The notes under the pieces were generated by a model that made no database searches, was not told the origin of the DNA, and saw only the letters and a list, made by a program, of their open reading frames with translations. From Pseudomonas putida NBRC 14164 (lineage in GTDB: Bacteria; Pseudomonadota; Gammaproteobacteria; Pseudomonadales; Pseudomonadaceae): a stretch of 64,000 nt of DNA. Below, piece by piece: positions 35,719-44,044 of the stretch. Both the position numbers and the translations under genes were made by a program. How positions within the stretch are numbered: the stretch's first letter is position 1; each line of letters begins with the position of its first letter. The stretch is taken from the NCBI RefSeq assembly GCF_000412675.1, contig NC_021505.1:434001-498000 (forward strand), written 5' to 3'.

Positions 35719-37524
35719 ATGCCTGATTACAAAGCCCCCTTGCGTGATATCCGCTTCGTTCGCGACGAACTGCTTGGCTATGAGGCGCACTATCAGAGCC
35801 TGCCGGGCTGCCAGGACGCCACGCCCGACATGGTCGATGCGATCCTCGAAGAAGGCGCGAAGTTCTGTGAGCAGGTGCTGGCCCCGCTGAACCGTGTCGG
35901 TGACCAGGAAGGCTGCACCTGGAGCGAATCGGGCGTTAAAACCCCGACTGGCTTCAAGGCAGCCTATGAGCAGTTCGTCGAAGGCGGCTGGCCGAGCCTG
36001 GCGCATGACGTCGAGCATGGCGGCCAAGGCCTGCCGGAATCGCTGGGCCTGGCCCTGAGCGAAATGGTCGGCGGTTCGAACTGGTCGTGGGGCATGTACC
36101 CAGGCCTGTCGCATGGCGCGATGAACACCATCTCCGCACACGGCACTGCCGAGCAGCAGCACACCTACCTGACCAAACTGGTCTCCGGTGAGTGGACCGG
36201 CACCATGTGCCTGACCGAACCTCACTGCGGTACCGACCTGGGCATGCTGCGCACCAAGGCCGAAGCACAGGCCGACGGCAGCTACAAAGTGTCGGGCACC
36301 AAGATCTTCATTTCGGCCGGTGAACACGACATGGCCGACAACATCGTCCATATCGTCCTGGCCCGCCTGCCGGACGCACCAGCCGGCACCAAAGGCATTT
36401 CGCTGTTCATCGTGCCGAAGTTCCTGCCCAATGCCGAAGGCGGCGTGGGCGAGCGCAATGGCGTGAGCTGCGGTTCCATCGAGCACAAGATGGGCATCCA
36501 CGGCAACGCTACCTGCGTGATGAACTTCGATGCGGCAACCGGCTACCTGATCGGCCCGGCCAACAAAGGCCTGAACTGCATGTTCACCTTCATGAACACT
36601 GCGCGCCTGGGTACCGCGCTGCAAGGCCTGGCGCATGCCGAGGTGGCCTTCCAGGGTGGCCTGAAGTACGCCCGTGAGCGCCTGCAGATGCGTTCCCTGA
36701 CTGGCCCGAAAGCGCCGGACAAGGCTGCCGACCCGATCATCGTCCACCCGGACGTGCGCCGCATGCTGCTGACCATGAAAGCCTTCGCCGAAGGCAACCG
36801 TGCGATGGTGTACTTCACTGCCAAGCAGGTGGACATCGTCAAGTACAGCCAGGACGAAGAAGAGCGCAAAAAGGCTGACGCCCTGCTGGCGTTCCTGACC
36901 CCGATCGCCAAGGCGTTCATGACCGAAGTCGGTTTCGAAGCGGCCAACCACGGCGTGCAGATATACGGCGGCCATGGCTTCATCGCCGAGTGGGGCATGG
37001 AGCAGAACGTGCGCGACAGCCGTATCTCCATGCTGTACGAAGGCACCACCGGCATTCAGGCCCTCGACCTGCTCGGCCGTAAAGTGCTGATGACCCAAGG
37101 CGAGGCCCTGAAGGGCTTCACCAAGATCGTGCACAAGTTCTGCCAGGCGCAGGAAGGCAATGAAGCGGTCAAGGAGTTCGTTGAACCGCTGGCGGCAATC
37201 AACAAGGAGTGGGGCGAGCTGACCATGAAAGTGGGCATGGCCGCCATGAAGGACCGCGAAGAAGTGGGTGCGGCCTCGGTGGATTACCTGATGTACTCCG
37301 GCTACGCCTGCCTGGCCTACTTCTGGGCCGACATCGCCCGCCTTGCAGCCGAGAAGCTGGCTGCCGGCACCAGCGAAGAGGCGTTCTACACCGCCAAGCT
37401 GCAGACTGCGCGCTTCTACTTCCAGCGCATCCTGCCGCGTACCCGTACGCATGTGGCGACCATGCTGTCGGGCGCCAACAACCTGATGGCGATGGACGAA
37501 GAGCACTTCGGCCTGTCGTACTGA
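35719..37524 (+). CDS. FadE-type acyl-CoA dehydrogenase (601 aa)
   Basis: This flavoprotein carries out the first oxidation of fatty-acid beta-oxidation. The start [20 protein letters not shown] has AGAGG upstream. It has the acyl-CoA dehydrogenase middle domain ([20 protein letters not shown] near residue 163), the C-terminal helical domain with [16 protein letters not shown] near residue 440 (catalytic glutamate region) and an extra C-terminal domain typical of the 600-residue class. It corresponds to the PA0506/PA0508 group that follows the bio genes in P. aeruginosa, as I recall. A strong terminator follows. Confidence 0.93.
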   Translation: MPDYKAPLRDIRFVRDELLGYEAHYQSLPGCQDATPDMVDAILEEGAKFCEQVLAPLNRVGDQEGCTWSESGVKTPTGFKAAYEQFVEGGWPSLAHDVEHGGQGLPESLGLALSEMVGGSNWSWGMYPGLSHGAMNTISAHGTAEQQHTYLTKLVSGEWTGTMCLTEPHCGTDLGMLRTKAEAQADGSYKVSGTKIFISAGEHDMADNIVHIVLARLPDAPAGTKGISLFIVPKFLPNAEGGVGERNGVSCGSIEHKMGIHGNATCVMNFDAATGYLIGPANKGLNCMFTFMNTARLGTALQGLAHAEVAFQGGLKYARERLQMRSLTGPKAPDKAADPIIVHPDVRRMLLTMKAFAEGNRAMVYFTAKQVDIVKYSQDEEERKKADALLAFLTPIAKAFMTEVGFEAANHGVQIYGGHGFIAEWGMEQNVRDSRISMLYEGTTGIQALDLLGRKVLMTQGEALKGFTKIVHKFCQAQEGNEAVKEFVEPLAAINKEWGELTMKVGMAAMKDREEVGAASVDYLMYSGYACLAYFWADIARLAAEKLAAGTSEEAFYTAKLQTARFYFQRILPRTRTHVATMLSGANNLMAMDEEHFGLSY

Positions 37525-37540
37525 TTCAGCCGCTGTACCC

Positions 37541-37576
37541 AAAACCCGCCTGCCGTCACCGGCAGGCGGGTTTTTT
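37541..37576 (+). terminator. Intrinsic terminator after the first acyl-CoA dehydrogenase
   Basis: The stem AACCCGCCTGCC / GGCAGGCGGGTT has a 6-base loop and is followed by a T-run. This is a canonical strong terminator. Confidence 0.93.
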
Positions 37577-37599
37577 CATTCTGCAGCCGGATGCCTATC

Positions 37600-37640
37600 C
37601 CTTGTAGGGGCAGCACAAGGCTGTTCCTACGGGGGCCGCG
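37600..37640. repeat. Single degenerate REP-like pair
   Basis: CTTGTAGGGGCAGCACAAGG and its inverted half GTTCCTACGGGGGCCGCG resemble the shorter REP variant but are degenerate. Confidence 0.5.
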
Positions 37641-37727
37641 TCGGAACTGATATTCAACTGTTCATGTGCACTGCCGATGAAGTAAGGGCACAATGCCACT
37701 ATTGATCTGCCGGGTTGGAGATTACCC

Positions 37728-39011
37728 TTGTTTCGTCTTAACGCTGTTCGCGCAAGCCACTTCCTGCCTTCGCTGATCCTGTTGCTGGCAGGGCTCGCCG
37801 CAGCCTATGTGAGAGACCTCAGCGTCTTTTTCACATCGCTGTTCAACGTCCTGCCTACCTTGGTGCTGCTGCTGGGCGGTGCCTACTGCGCGGTGTACCG
37901 CCGCCAGCGTGAGCTGTTCATGATGCTCACGGTGTACATCGCCTACTACCTGCTCGACACCCAGACCGACTTCTACCGTGACCATGGCCGCGTGCGCGAG
38001 GACGCGGCCGTGATCTTCCACCTGGTGTGCCTGCTGCTGCCCGCCCTGTTCGGGCTGTACGGTGCCTGGCAGGAACGTACCCACCTGCTTCAGGACATGG
38101 TCGCCCGCGGTGCCGTGCTGTTTGCCGTGGGCAGCGTGGCGGTAGCCCTCGAACAAAGCTACCCCGAAGCGCTGCTGACCTGGCTGGCGGAGATACGCTG
38201 GCCAACCTTGCATGGCCAGTGGATGAGCCTGATCCAGATGGTCTACCCCTTGTTCCTCGGCGTGTTCATCCTGCTGGTGGTGCAATACCTGCGCGCACCG
38301 CGGCCGCTGCACGCTGCGTTGATAACCGGCCTGCTGGGCATTTTCTGGATGCTGCCGCAAACCTTCATCCTGCCGTTCACACTGAACATCATGTGCAGCC
38401 AGGTGATGTTGATGATTGCCGCAGCGGTTGCGCACGAGGCCTACCAGATGGCCTTCCGTGACGAGCTGACCGGCCTGCCGGGGCGCCGTGCGCTTAACGA
38501 GCGCATGCAGCGCCTGGGGCGTAACTACGTGATCGCCATGACCGATGTCGACCACTTCAAGAAATTCAACGATACCCACGGGCACGACGTGGGCGACCAG
38601 GTGTTGCGCCTGGTCGCCAGCCGCTTGTCCAAGGTGACCGGCGGTGGGCGCGCTTATCGATATGGTGGTGAGGAGTTCGCCCTGGTGTTCGCCGGCAAGA
38701 CCGCCGAGGAATGTGTGCCCCACGTGGAGGCCGTGCGCGAGGTGATTGCCAACTATGTGATGCACCTGCGCGACCAGAGCAGCCGCCCACAGGACGATAC
38801 AAGCGGGCGCCAGCGCCGGGCGGGCAACAGCGGCGGGACGGTTTCGGTCACCATCAGCATCGGTGTGGCCGAGCGCCAGGTTGACCACCGTAACCCTGAG
38901 GCGGTGCTCAAATCCGCTGACCAGGCGCTGTACAGCGCCAAAGGCGCAGGGCGCAATTGTGTCATGGTGCATGGGCAACAATCGCAGCGCGGTGCAGTGC
39001 GTACGGCGTGA
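37728..39011 (+). CDS. Membrane diguanylate cyclase (GGEEF)
   Basis: This 427-residue protein starts at TTG (GGAG seven bases upstream). It has six or seven hydrophobic segments in the first 240 residues and then one GGDEF-family domain. The active-site motif is GGEEF at 313-317, and the substrate region MTDVDHFKKFNDTHGHDVGD is intact, so c-di-GMP synthesis is likely. The RxxD inhibitory site expected five residues before GGEEF is absent (the sequence there is TGGGRAYRY). A polar insertion (about 345-370) interrupts the domain. It sits between two acyl-CoA dehydrogenase genes. Confidence 0.9.
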   Translation: MFRLNAVRASHFLPSLILLLAGLAAAYVRDLSVFFTSLFNVLPTLVLLLGGAYCAVYRRQRELFMMLTVYIAYYLLDTQTDFYRDHGRVREDAAVIFHLVCLLLPALFGLYGAWQERTHLLQDMVARGAVLFAVGSVAVALEQSYPEALLTWLAEIRWPTLHGQWMSLIQMVYPLFLGVFILLVVQYLRAPRPLHAALITGLLGIFWMLPQTFILPFTLNIMCSQVMLMIAAAVAHEAYQMAFRDELTGLPGRRALNERMQRLGRNYVIAMTDVDHFKKFNDTHGHDVGDQVLRLVASRLSKVTGGGRAYRYGGEEFALVFAGKTAEECVPHVEAVREVIANYVMHLRDQSSRPQDDTSGRQRRAGNSGGTVSVTISIGVAERQVDHRNPEAVLKSADQALYSAKGAGRNCVMVHGQQSQRGAVRTA

Positions 39012-39135
39012 CTGGGCAAGACTGGGCGGTCAGTTGATGACCCTATGTCTCGTAAAAGTTGTTCGGTTACACTGCCGGTAACCCCAGTGTCGCGGTTCCC
39101 CGAGACCGCCCCGACCCGACTAGCGAGAGGTTGTC

Positions 39136-40914
39136 ATGGCTGACTATAAAGCGCCCCTGCGCGACATGCGCTTCGTACTGAATGAAGTCTTCAATGTGGC
39201 CGAGCAGTGGGCGCAGTTGCCCGGGCTGGCTGAGGTAGTCGATGCCGATACGGCCATGGCCGTGCTGGAAGAAGCCGGCAAGGTCACCGCCAAGACCATC
39301 GCGCCGCTCAGCCGCGGCGCCGATGAAGAAGGCTGCCACTGGGACAACGGTGCGGTAAGCACACCGGCCGGTTTCATCGAGGCCTACAACACATACGCCG
39401 AAGGCGGGTGGGTGGGCGTGGGCGGTGACCCGGTGTTCGGCGGCATGGGCATGCCCAAGGCCATCTCGGCTCAGGTCGAGGAAATGGTCAATGCTTCCAG
39501 CCTGGCCTTTGGCCTGTACCCGATGCTGACTGCTGGCGCTTGCCTGTCGATCAATGCCCACGCCAGCGAAGCGCTGAAGGCCAAGTACCTGCCGAACATG
39601 TACGCCGGCGTTTGGGCGGGGTCGATGTGCCTGACCGAGCCGCATGCCGGTACCGATCTGGGTATCATCCGCACCAAGGCCGAGCCGCAGGCCGACGGCA
39701 GCTACAAGGTCAGCGGCACCAAGATCTTCATCACCGGTGGCGAGCACGACCTGACCGAGAACATCATCCACCTGGTGCTGGCCAAGCTGCCGGATGCCCC
39801 GGCGGGGCCGAAAGGCATTTCGCTGTTCCTGGTGCCGAAATTCCTGGTGAATGAAGACGGTAGCCTGGGGACGCGCAACCCGGCTACTTGCGGCTCGATC
39901 GAGCACAAGATGGGCATCCAGGCCTCGGCTACCTGTGTGATGAACTTCGACGAAGCGGTGGGCTACATCGTCGGTGAGCCGAACAAAGGCCTGGCGGCCA
40001 TGTTCACCATGATGAACTACGAGCGCCTGGGTGTTGGCATCCAGGGCCTGGCCTCCGCCGAACGCTCCTACCAGAACGCGGTGGAATACGCTCGCGACCG
40101 GCTGCAGAGCCGCGCCCCGACCGGCCCGCATGCCAAGGACAAGGCCGCCGACCCGATCATCGTCCACCCGGACGTGCGCCGCATGCTGCTGACCATGAAG
40201 GCGCAGATCGAGGGTGGCCGCGCCTTCTCCACTTATGTAGCCATGCAACTGGACAGTGCCAAGTACAGCGAAGACGCCGCCGTGCGCAAGCGCAGCGAAG
40301 AGCTGGTGGCACTGCTGACACCGGTGGCCAAGGCGTTCCTCACCGACCTGGGGCTGGAGAGCACGGTGCATGGCCAGCAGGTGTTCGGTGGGCATGGTTA
40401 TATCCGTGAGTGGGGGCAGGAGCAGCTGGTGCGTGATGTGCGCATTACGCAGATCTACGAAGGCACCAACGGCATCCAGGCCCTCGACCTGATGGGGCGC
40501 AAGGTGGTGGCCAGCGGTGGCGCGTACTACAGGCTGTTCTCTGATGAGATCCGCCAGTTCATTGCCAGTGCTGGTAGCGAACTGGACGAGTTTGCCAAGC
40601 CGTTGGCTGCCAGCCTCGACCAGCTCGACGGGCTGACCGAATGGGTGCTGGAACAGGCCAAGGGCAACCCGAATGAAATTGGCGCGGCGTCGGTCGAGTA
40701 CCTGCATGCCTTTGGTTATGTGGCCTATGCCTACATGTGGGCGCTGATGGCGCGGGCGGCCAAGGCGGGTGAGGGGGACGAGGCGTTCTACTCGGGCAAG
40801 CTGGGGACGGCGCGGTTCTACTTTGCGCGGTTGCTGCCACGGGTGGATTCGCTGGTGGCATCGGTGAAGGCGGGGAGCGAGTCGCTTTACCTGCTGGATG
40901 CCGAGCAGTTCTGA
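39136..40914 (+). CDS. FadE-type acyl-CoA dehydrogenase (592 aa), paralogue
   Basis: This protein starts [20 protein letters not shown] and is clearly a paralogue of the one at 35719, sharing MCLTEPHAGTDLGIIRTKAE and YEGTNGIQALDLMGRK. It has its own upstream region without a PsrA-type box, so the two copies are likely regulated differently. Length, flavin-contact and catalytic regions are normal. A REP pair follows. Confidence 0.93.
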   Translation: MADYKAPLRDMRFVLNEVFNVAEQWAQLPGLAEVVDADTAMAVLEEAGKVTAKTIAPLSRGADEEGCHWDNGAVSTPAGFIEAYNTYAEGGWVGVGGDPVFGGMGMPKAISAQVEEMVNASSLAFGLYPMLTAGACLSINAHASEALKAKYLPNMYAGVWAGSMCLTEPHAGTDLGIIRTKAEPQADGSYKVSGTKIFITGGEHDLTENIIHLVLAKLPDAPAGPKGISLFLVPKFLVNEDGSLGTRNPATCGSIEHKMGIQASATCVMNFDEAVGYIVGEPNKGLAAMFTMMNYERLGVGIQGLASAERSYQNAVEYARDRLQSRAPTGPHAKDKAADPIIVHPDVRRMLLTMKAQIEGGRAFSTYVAMQLDSAKYSEDAAVRKRSEELVALLTPVAKAFLTDLGLESTVHGQQVFGGHGYIREWGQEQLVRDVRITQIYEGTNGIQALDLMGRKVVASGGAYYRLFSDEIRQFIASAGSELDEFAKPLAASLDQLDGLTEWVLEQAKGNPNEIGAASVEYLHAFGYVAYAYMWALMARAAKAGEGDEAFYSGKLGTARFYFARLLPRVDSLVASVKAGSESLYLLDAEQF

Positions 40915-40922
40915 CGGATTCT

Positions 40923-41040
40923 GGGGCCGCTTTGCGGCCCATCGCGACGCAAGGCCGCTCCCACAGGTATCGCGTAGAGTTGGACAGTTGCGCGGTCCCA
41001 TGTGGGAGCGGCCTTGTCCCGCGATGGGCTGCGCAGCACC
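40923..41040. repeat. Inverted REP pair before rsmY
   Basis: Two GGGCCGC...CGCTCCCACAGG-type copies in opposite orientation separate the dehydrogenase gene from the rsmY promoter. Confidence 0.85.
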
Positions 41041-41064
41041 CCAATTCACGGCATGAATCTTCTT

Positions 41065-41082
41065 TGTAAGCTTTTTCCTACA
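41065..41082 (+). promoter_or_regulatory. GacA upstream activating site of rsmY
   Basis: TGTAAG-N6-CCTACA matches the GacA box consensus TGTAAG-N6-CTTACA with one mismatch. It lies about 60-75 bp upstream of the estimated RNA start, the usual spacing for rsmY and rsmZ promoters. Confidence 0.85.
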
Positions 41083-41139
41083 CGACGTGGTGACTTTTCA
41101 CCACTGTTCTCAGATTGGATCCACGGTTAATCTTTATCA

Positions 41140-41273
41140 CATGGACGTTGCGCAGGAAGCGCAAAGGACAGATCAAGGAAGACGACGAAGGACCACCTGC
41201 CCAGGATGGCGGGGTGATACGGATGTCACAGGGAAACAGTCTGGAAAACCCCGCTTCGGCGGGGTTTTCTTTG
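41140..41273 (+). ncRNA. rsmY: Small regulatory RNA RsmY
   Basis: RsmY sequesters RsmA/RsmE proteins and relieves translational repression under GacS/GacA control. The sequence contains nine or so GGA triplets (for example GGACG, AGGAAG, AAGGAC, CAAGGAAG, GAAGGACC, AGGATG, CGGATG, GGGAAAC, CTGGAAA), many placed in loops or single-stranded stretches. The start GGACGTTGCGCAGGAAGCGC is the same as I recall for known RsmY. It ends in a terminator hairpin CCCCGCTTCGGCGGGG with T-tract at 41248-41273. The 5' end is estimated from the -10-like TTATCAC region. Confidence 0.88.
41245..41273 (+). terminator. rsmY terminator
   Basis: AAAACCCCGC-TTC-GGCGGGGTTTT forms a stable stem with a U-run and ends the sRNA. 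It lies 12 bp before the stop of the convergent LysR gene. Confidence 0.92.
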
Positions 41274-41285
41274 TGCGCGTGTTTT

Positions 41286-42209
41286 TCAGGCCAGCACATC
41301 CAGCGGCGATGCGCCCAACAGGCGGGCGTCCGTCTCTTCCTCCAGCAGGGTGCGCAGCAGCTCTACAGACGCCTGCTGGCGCTGGACATCGCGAAACACC
41401 AGGCCAACCTTCAGCGGCACCCGCGGTTCGCTCAACGGCTTCCACAGCAGGCCCTGATCATCCTCGGCGGCTTCTTTGGCCCGGCCCGGCAGAATGGTGG
41501 CCAGTGCCGTGTGCGCCAGGCTGTCGAGAATCCCCGCCATGTTGTTCATCTCTGCCTGTACGTGTGGCCGCCGCCCCTGGCTGGCCAGCTGCGCCTGCCA
41601 GATCTGGCGGATCTGGAACTCTTCGCCCAGCATCAGCATGGGCAATTCGGCTGCCTGGCGGATGGAAACCTTCTTGAAATCCTTCAGCGGGTGGGTATCG
41701 GGGATCACCAGCTGCAGCTCGTCTTCGTACAGCAGCAGGCCATGCAGCCCGGGCTGGCGCGGTGGCAGGTAGCTGATGCCGATGTCCAGGCTGCCGTTGA
41801 GCAGCCGCCGTTCGATCTCCAGCCCCGACAACTCGTAGATCTGCACCACAAGGTGCGGCTGTGCCTTGCGCAGCCGTTCGAGCAGCTGTGGCACCAGGCT
41901 TGGCCGCACGGTCTGCAACACGCCGATAGCCAAGGTGCGAAGCGACTGGCCCTTGAAGTTGCGCATGGCCTCGTGGGCGCGCTGCAGGCCATCGAGCAAT
42001 GGCAAGGCGTGGTTGTACAGGGTGTGGGCAGCCAGGGTGGGCAGCAGGCGCTTGTTGCTGCGCTCGAACAGGCTCAGGTCGAGGCTGTGTTCCAGTTGGC
42101 GGATCTGCTGGGAGAGTGCGGGCTGGGACAGTGACAGGCGCTCGGCGGCGCGGCCCACGTGGCCTTCTTCATACACCGCGACGAAATAACGCAGTTGGCG
42201 GAAATCCAT
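41286..42209 (-). CDS. LysR-type transcriptional regulator
   Basis: This 307-residue protein starts MDFRQLRYFVAVYEEGHVGR, with the winged HTH in AAERLSLSQPALSQQIRQLE and a type-2 periplasmic-binding effector domain from about residue 90. It is divergent from the class III aminotransferase at 42420, with a 210-bp shared gap, and probably controls it. The CatR/BenM-like domain style is suggestive only. The gap holds AT-rich inverted pieces around 42222 and 42345 that could be its binding sites. Confidence 0.9.
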   Translation of the reverse strand: MDFRQLRYFVAVYEEGHVGRAAERLSLSQPALSQQIRQLEHSLDLSLFERSNKRLLPTLAAHTLYNHALPLLDGLQRAHEAMRNFKGQSLRTLAIGVLQTVRPSLVPQLLERLRKAQPHLVVQIYELSGLEIERRLLNGSLDIGISYLPPRQPGLHGLLLYEDELQLVIPDTHPLKDFKKVSIRQAAELPMLMLGEEFQIRQIWQAQLASQGRRPHVQAEMNNMAGILDSLAHTALATILPGRAKEAAEDDQGLLWKPLSEPRVPLKVGLVFRDVQRQQASVELLRTLLEEETDARLLGASPLDVLA

Positions 42210-42419
42210 AAGTAACACTTATCGAAAATGCTGGAAAAACGAAATGGTCGAAAACCCTCGCGAAGCCTAGTCTATCGCCGTATTCCAACGGGTTACAGCG
42301 ATCATTGGGTCGATTGTTACCCCGGATGAAAAACACTTTTGATAGGCAAGGCAAAATATCGAGTGTCGGCACCAAGACCGCACCGTAGCCGCCCTTTACC
42401 GTGATTGGTTGGAGCCCTG

Positions 42420-43700
42420 ATGAACCTGTTCAACCTGCGCCGCTCGGCCCCTGCCGCTGTCGCCGAGCCCAAGCGCGCGCCGGTGATCGTGCCGCACGCT
42501 GATGAGCTGTCGCGTGATCGCCTGATGCCCAGCGCCGAACGGGCAGCGCAGGTGTTCGTACGTGGTCAGGGCTCTTGGTTGTGGGATAACGAAGGGCGTG
42601 CCTATCTGGACTTTACCCAGGGTGGTGCAGTCAACAGCCTGGGCCATAGCCCCAGCGTGCTGGTGAAGGCACTGGGCAACCAGGCCCAGGCGCTGATCAA
42701 CCCGGGCTCGGGCTTCCACAGCCGGGGCCTGCTGGGGCTGGTCAACCGCCTGTGCCAGAGCACCGGCAGCGAGCAGGCCTACCTGCTGAACAGCGGTGCG
42801 GAGGCCTGTGAAGGTGCGATCAAGCTGGCGCGCAAGTGGGGCCAGCTGCACCGCAACGGCGCCTATCACATCATCACTGCCACCCAGGCCTGCCATGGCC
42901 GCAGCCTGGGCGCCCTGTCGGCGTCCGACCCGCTGCCGTGCAACCGCTGTGAGCCTGGCCTGCCGGGCTTCAGCAAAGTGCCGTTCAACGACCTGGCCGC
43001 CCTGCACGCCGCCGTGGATTCGCGCACCGTGGCCATCATGCTTGAGCCAATCCAGGGCGAGGCGGGTGTTATCCCCGCCACCCAGGAATACCTCAAGGGC
43101 GTGGAAACACTGTGCCGTGAACTGGGCATCCTGCTGATCCTCGATGAGGTGCAGACCGGTATTGGCCGCTGTGGCGCGCTGCTGGCCGAGGAGCTGTATG
43201 GCGTGCGCGCCGACATCATCACCTTGGGCAAGGGACTGGGCGGCGGTGTGCCCCTGGCTGCCTTGCTCGCCCGGGGCACGGCATGCTGCGCCGAGCCTGG
43301 CGAACTGGAAGGCAGCCACCATGGCAATGCGCTGATGTGCGCCGCCGGCCTGGCTGTGCTGGACACCGTGCTGGAGCCTGGCTTCTTCGCCCAGGTGCAG
43401 GATAACGGCCGCCACCTGCGTGAAGGCCTGAGCCGCCTGGCTGGGCGCTATGGGCAGGGTGAGGTGCGCGGGCAAGGCCTGCTGTGGGCACTGCAACTGA
43501 AAGAAAACCTGGCCAAAGAGTTGGTGGCAGCGGCCCTGCATGAAGGCCTGCTGCTCAATGCACCGCAAGCGGATGTGGTGCGTTTGTCGCCAGCGCTGAC
43601 CGTGAGCAAGGGCAACATCGACGAAATGCTGCTGCGCCTGGCCCGCGCCTTTGCCCGCCTGCATGCCCAGCAGCAGGCCCACCGCGAAATGCCGGCGTAG
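42420..43700 (+). CDS. Class III PLP aminotransferase (acetylornithine aminotransferase-like)
   Basis: This 426-residue protein starts MNLFNLRRSAPAAVAEPKRA with GGAG five bases upstream. The fold-type I class III signature is ILLILDEVQTGIGRCGALLA, and the PLP lysine is in TLGKGLGGGVPLAALL (about residue 270). It resembles ArgD/AstC-type 4-aminobutyrate or acylornithine transaminases. Since true argD is usually elsewhere, this is probably a paralogue whose amino donor cannot be read from the sequence. A terminator follows at 43751. Confidence 0.87.
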   Translation: MNLFNLRRSAPAAVAEPKRAPVIVPHADELSRDRLMPSAERAAQVFVRGQGSWLWDNEGRAYLDFTQGGAVNSLGHSPSVLVKALGNQAQALINPGSGFHSRGLLGLVNRLCQSTGSEQAYLLNSGAEACEGAIKLARKWGQLHRNGAYHIITATQACHGRSLGALSASDPLPCNRCEPGLPGFSKVPFNDLAALHAAVDSRTVAIMLEPIQGEAGVIPATQEYLKGVETLCRELGILLILDEVQTGIGRCGALLAEELYGVRADIITLGKGLGGGVPLAALLARGTACCAEPGELEGSHHGNALMCAAGLAVLDTVLEPGFFAQVQDNGRHLREGLSRLAGRYGQGEVRGQGLLWALQLKENLAKELVAAALHEGLLLNAPQADVVRLSPALTVSKGNIDEMLLRLARAFARLHAQQQAHREMPA

Positions 43701-43750
43701 CTGTTTGGCAAGACCGAGAATTCTACGAACCGTCTGGCGTTCCTGCGCAT

Positions 43751-43791
43751 CGCCCCTGGCCTGTTTTATTCGGCCCGGGGCGTTTTTTTTT
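43751..43791 (+). terminator. Terminator after the aminotransferase
   Basis: CGCCCC-T-GGCC pairs with GGCC-C-GGGGCG around a loop and is followed by nine Ts. This is a strong intrinsic terminator. Confidence 0.9.
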
Positions 43792-43852
43792 GCCTGTGGA
43801 ACCTCTGTGGCGGGCGGCTAGTCTTTGATGTAACCCTTCAGGAGAGACTCGC

Positions 43853-44011
43853 ATGGACTTTATTCGCATCATCATCGCCATTCTTCTGCCACCGCTGGGC
43901 GTGTTTCTGCAGGTGGGGTTTGGCGGGGCGTTCTGGCTGAATATTCTGCTGACCTTGCTGGGTTACATTCCGGGGATCGTGCACGCGGTGTACATCATCG
44001 CCAAGCGGTGA
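43853..44011 (+). CDS. Pmp3/YqaE-family small membrane protein
   Basis: This 52-residue peptide starts MDFIRIIIAILLPPLGVFLQ and has two hydrophobic helices with the family signature LPPLGVFLQVGFGGAFWLNI followed by LLTLLGYIPGIVHAVYI. Family members (YqaE, Pmp3) affect membrane potential under salt or cold stress. AGGAGAG lies upstream. A terminator hairpin follows immediately. Confidence 0.92.
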   Translation: MDFIRIIIAILLPPLGVFLQVGFGGAFWLNILLTLLGYIPGIVHAVYIIAKR

Positions 44012-44013
44012 AG

Positions 44014-44040
44014 TTTTCTGGGGCCGCAAAGCGGCCCCAA
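44014..44040. terminator. Bidirectional terminator between pmp3-like gene and S9 peptidase gene
   Basis: TTTTCTGGGGCCGC-AAA-GCGGCCCCAAAA forms a stem with T/A flanks on both sides and serves both convergent genes. Confidence 0.85.
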
Positions 44041-44044
44041 AATC

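Noticed and set aside
41140..41200. Short peptide starting at the ATG at 41141
   Set aside because: The region is the 5' end of RsmY with its GGA motifs and terminator; the frame has no ribosome site.
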